Source: Sindora glabra (lineage: Eukaryota > Streptophyta > Magnoliopsida > Fabales > Fabaceae). From it: a stretch of DNA of 64,000 bases. The notes below the pieces were generated by a model. It was not told the origin of the DNA and searched no databases. It was given only the letters and a program-made list of their open reading frames with translations. A program made the translations under genes and the position numbers. Positions 60,002 to 64,000 of this stretch are shown here, piece by piece (within the stretch, counting starts at the first letter, position 1; each line of letters begins with the position of its first letter). The stretch spans positions 26,353,150 to 26,417,149 of the forward strand of contig CM035233.1 of NCBI GenBank assembly GCA_020226215.1, given 5' to 3'.

Positions 60002-62270
60002 GTTAAGAAAATTATCTAATTTTTTTGAAGAACATGCCAATACTAATCTTCAAATAGCTATTCGTAAAATCTTCCAGATTATGTCTTAAGAATGAGCATA
60101 TAGAGTTTGGCTTTTAAGTACTGTACATGAATAGTAAAAAAAACTCATTAGAACTAATAAATTTAAACTTAAGCAATAAGCATTATGAACAATTTAGAAA
60201 ATAAATTGTTTACTTATCTTTTTGAATTTCTCTTTGAAAATTGACATAGTTTTGATAACTCAAAAACTTTCTCCATATATCTATGAAAACTAGAACTCTA
60301 ATATTTTATTTGTAAGGGAGAATTAGGAGAAGAAATTATATCCATTAATATTTCAAAAATTTCTCACTTATAATGTCACACTAAGCTTTATGATGCCTCA
60401 TCAAGGTTCATAATGCCTCACTAAGGCTAATAGTTTATCTAAAAATTCCAGTTTTCAAATTTTAAATATTTCTAATTGGATTTGTTATTTGAAAATATAT
60501 CTCTAATGAATATTTAGAATATATTTGATTTATTTATAACTCATTTATTGGATATTCTTAGTTTGAAATATATCTCCAATAAATATTTAAAAATCAAATA
60601 TTATCTTTATCTAATTCTTAATAAGATTTTATTTTATAAATTAAATACTCTACATTATATTTAATAATATTCTATCCAAATCATATTTTTGACTTTTATG
60701 TAATTGCTCAGGAGAATATTAAAGAAATCAATATTTTTAAAAAATAACTCTCACTATTTAACTATATTGGGTCACATGCATTGACCTAATGATTAAGTCA
60801 TGCATGTATTTTCATATATTAATTTAATATTTTTTCTTAATTAATTTAATTTAATAGTAGTATATATAGGATTTTGAGCTAATATGAGGATCATATGGAT
60901 ACTTACATAATTGACTCTTAAATAATTAAATACATTAATTCTTTAATTTGATCCTTCCACTATGAAATTATAATTGTACTCCAATTATATATGCTTTTGT
61001 TTAGATAAAAATCCAAATACAGTAACAGTTTTTTTAAACTATATTCCTATGCCACCTTAATTCTTTATATAGCCCTTTGCATAAAACTCAATTAAATTGC
61101 CTTTGCATAAAACTCAATTAAATTGATAAATCATAGTACTTATTAACTTTTAAAAAAATTAGTAGTAAACTTTCTTCTAATTTAATTAAAAATTGACATG
61201 CTTAGCCCTAATGCTTACAATCAAGTACGAAATTTATTAAGATTTTTATATCACTAAATTTTATATAGTCATATTATATTATATTTATATTCTTAATAAA
61301 TATATTAATACTAAATTATAGAATATAATGACTTTTAATTGAATCTCACCTATTTGCAATTTAAATATGATTATATCTATATGAGCATAATCATACATAA
61401 CTTAAGATTTAGAGCAAAGCAAATTAATTCTAATAAAATTCCATTTATCTTAACAATACTCATATAGATTTTATTTATAATCTTATTCGATATACCAAGT
61501 ATATCTATAAACTTTATTTGATTAAGATAAGCCTAATTTTTTAAAATGTGTAATTGCATTAATAAAGCAATTAATTTTATTAATACATTGCAAATAATAA
61601 TTTTATTAATTATAAATAATTTCTACTCCTATCTTTTGTAAATCCATATTATGAACACATAAGTATATATTATATAATTAATTGGACTTTTATTCAATTT
61701 TTATGCAAAATTTAAAAAATATTTATAATTATTTCTAGTAAAAAAGAAATAAATCACCAAAATCAATTACTTTATGAATTCATTCCTAATATGAGGTCAA
61801 TCTAAATATATATGCCATCGTTTGCACCAAAAAGCACAAAAGATATTATCAACGCCAAAATTAAAGCTTGTAAAAAATTGTAAAACATTATAGCAAACAT
61901 AAAAAAATATAATATATTTTACATTTTTCTTAAGAACACTGTGTGGTACTTTTTTTTTGTCAAAAATCAAATATAGAATGATAACCATGAAAAAACTTTG
62001 TGGTACTATTTTTTTAAAAAAACAAATTTCAAAATTAAAACTAGTAACAAATTAAACTTTAATTCAAGTGATGGATTTGGGTAAATTTTATAATGAGATA
62101 AAATAATTCATAAATTGATATTTTTTAGGTTATTTGATTGGTAGAAATAGTATCAAAATTATAACTTTCTAAGAAATAAAAAAATTTTGAGTTATTTGAT
62201 TGACTATTAATTGCCTAAATGAAGAAAGTAGAATTTTTAAAAAATATTTACTTTCCATAAATCATGAGAA
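58608..62270. other. AT-rich intergenic spacer
   Basis: I see no gene or RNA. It contains an (AT)n run at 59913-59999, an imperfect 26-base duplication near 61071-61125 (CTTTGCATAAAACTCAATTA twice) and otherwise featureless A/T-rich sequence. Confidence 0.65.
59913..59999. repeat. (AT)n microsatellite
   Basis: About 43 nearly uninterrupted AT units. A reading frame of alternating Ile-Tyr over it is an artefact. Confidence 0.97.
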
Positions 62271-62275
62271 GTTAC

Positions 62276-63941
62276 TGTTGGTGTGTATCTTAGGAACTAA
62301 TCATATAAATAATTGAAATAATATACAATGTATTATGTTTTATTTTAGGCAATGCAATTATTGTATTATTTTATTTTCATTTTATTAATTTTGCACAATT
62401 TATAACTTAATATAATAATTATTCTTAGAATAGTTTTACTATTCCTAAAATGCCCCTAGTCAAGTATTATTACATAAGGGATAGTAATAGTACATCGAGA
62501 CTAGCATGTATAGTGATTGATGATTATGAATCATGGAAATATGATATCAAGTCAATACATGAGTATATTGTTAGTGAACAGATGTACTGGACGACCCAAT
62601 ATGAGAATACTGCATGGATAAAACTTGTGTCATTAGTAGTTCTCATATGGTCATAATTGCATATAATCCTTTAACCTGAAGTCACTATGGTTTCCTATAT
62701 AAGGGGTTACTCACTTTGATGTCGTCCTATGTCACCTTTAATCAGAATGACAAGTAGGGCATTGATTAGGTGTGTCACGAATCATGCAGAGAGAAGTGAG
62801 TGATGTAGATAGAATTTTATTACTCTTATAAAAAAGAGATATATCCTTGGACCCCTTGATTGAATAAAACTTAAAAATGCATGGCCATACTCAAATGGAT
62901 TAATATGTGATATTGATCATTTGTTTTGAAGTCTACTCAATATCAAAAAATATAAATTGAACTTTGACGAGGATGACACTCTCCATGCCTCCAGTTCAAT
63001 TTGGATATTATTGCAAAAAGGATTATGATGCAAAACGTTGACCTTGTATTAGGTGGATGTCGAATCACAGACATTCTTACTACTTGAGTGGCAGTGATGT
63101 ATTACTAAATACCGCTTACTGTCTATGGCTCAATAATGAGTTATTGTCAATGTTGTAAGAATCGAAAGGGTCACACAAAAGAAGTAAGAATAAGACAATA
63201 ATTAATTGGACTTTAATTATATTAATATCTAATTAATTAGACTTACTTTCGGGCATATATATATTATTAAATAATAATATATTTTTCACGTAATAAATAT
63301 AATTATTATTATATGATATTATTTAATATTAAAGTAATATCAAATATTTACATTATCAAATATTAGATAAATATATTATGAGATAATAATATTTTGATAT
63401 TTGATAACTATATGCAATTATCTAATATAAGATATTTATATTATGAGATAATATTATTATCTAATATTAAATAATTAATAAATAAGTTCCATCTCTCCTC
63501 ATTATCTCTAGTATAAGAATAAGATGAGTTATTAAGTGTGATTAGAATTTTGGAAGCATTATCCTAATAGGACTAGGATTGTGGCTTGCCTAAGTTCTAT
63601 AAAAGGGGACTTGAGGACAGCACTTTTAATACATGCTCATAACTTCCATAAAACCCTAAATTACTTAGAAAATATCCAATCTTAAATCCTAGAGAGAAAA
63701 ACGTATCCGAGCAGATTCATGGAGGGTGAGAGGTCGTTGTTCACTCCGTGTGGATATTGTAGAGATGCTGTACCTTTCGCTCGGTGTTTGATTTATCTAC
63801 TCTCAAGTTTTGATCAGTAGAAACATGAGTGCCTAATAGGTAAAACCCTAATAATTTATTTATGCTTTTTGCATGGATCCTAGGTAGAATTCGGATCAAA
63901 TTTTGAATTTTTGCTGCATGTGATAATCTGAATTCCCAACA
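62276..63941 (+). mobile_element. Solo LTR of the Copia A family, TSD GTTAC
   Basis: A complete 1666-bp LTR runs from TGTTGGTGTG to CCCAACA. Identical pentamers GTTAC lie at 62271-62275 and 63942-63946. It is homologous over full length to 6685-8344, with a TATA box at 63598-63604. No internal sequence is present. Confidence 0.96.
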
Positions 63942-64000
63942 GTTACTTATCCACATTATATTCAATAATAAAAACTTTCCATATATTTTATAAATAGAAA

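Noticed and set aside
59852..60040. Minus-strand open frame of alternating Ile-Tyr
   Set aside because: Translation of the (AT)n microsatellite.
62450..62656. Open frame in the solo LTR at 62276-63941 as a host gene
   Set aside because: It lies wholly in U3 of the LTR and recurs in the other LTR copies; kept only as a question about LTR conservation.
1..64000. CRISPR array, bacterial operon or phage-like system
   Set aside because: No spaced short direct repeats of CRISPR type, no ribosome-binding sites or dense co-directional genes; composition and content are those of a plant nuclear genome.

Overview
The window is nuclear DNA of a flowering plant, most likely a dicot. It is very AT-rich and dominated by Ty1/copia, Ty3/gypsy and CACTA transposon remains, with long AT-rich spacers between them. 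The only gene that looks intact and plant-encoded is on the minus strand at 53169-54125. It is a zinc-finger homeodomain (ZF-HD/ZHD) transcription factor of 318 residues, whose GC content stands out sharply from its surroundings.

Layout. (1) 1-8344: a Ty1/copia element on the plus strand (here 'Copia A'), cut by the window start. It has a partial 5' LTR, primer-binding site, about 2 kb leader, broken gag-pol, polypurine tract and a complete 1660-bp 3' LTR. (2) 8345-19144: an older copia element on the minus strand ('Copia B') with gag, protease, integrase, RT and RNase H relics. It is interrupted by two solo LTRs, each with a perfect 5-bp target-site duplication (TATCA at 9786-11456, TTTCT at 13340-14881), and by a 287-bp tandem duplication in integrase. 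(3) 19145-26255: AT-rich spacer. (4) 26320-31849: a Ty3/gypsy-type element reduced to two LTRs and a decayed gag, with a minus-strand solo LTR inside it (27346-29018). (5) 31913-39384: AT-rich spacer with MITE-like pieces. (6) 39388-47319: a CACTA (En/Spm) DNA transposon with 3-bp AGT target duplications. It carries minus-strand relics of a TNP2-type transposase and of DUF4218 and DUF4216 regions, and a solo LTR (43841-45285, duplication CATGC). (7) 47323-53168: AT-rich spacer. (8) The ZHD gene and its leader. (9) 54460-62270: spacer containing a roughly 1-kb nested foldback structure and a truncated LTR. (10) 62276-63941: another solo LTR (duplication GTTAC).

Reading the nesting order: Copia B, the gypsy relic and the CACTA element are the oldest layers. 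Two related LTR families (about 1.45-1.67 kb each) then inserted repeatedly. They were mostly reduced to solo LTRs, as expected from LTR-LTR recombination. The region therefore reads as a gene-poor, repeatedly invaded tract with one regulatory gene embedded in it. I found no previously undescribed biological system that I can defend. The most interesting structures are the alternating inverted repeats inside the CACTA element, the nested foldback at 55590-56630, the long direct repeats flanking the gypsy relic, and an unidentified protein-like reading frame in the Copia B leader. All alignments were made by eye, and percentages are rough where given.
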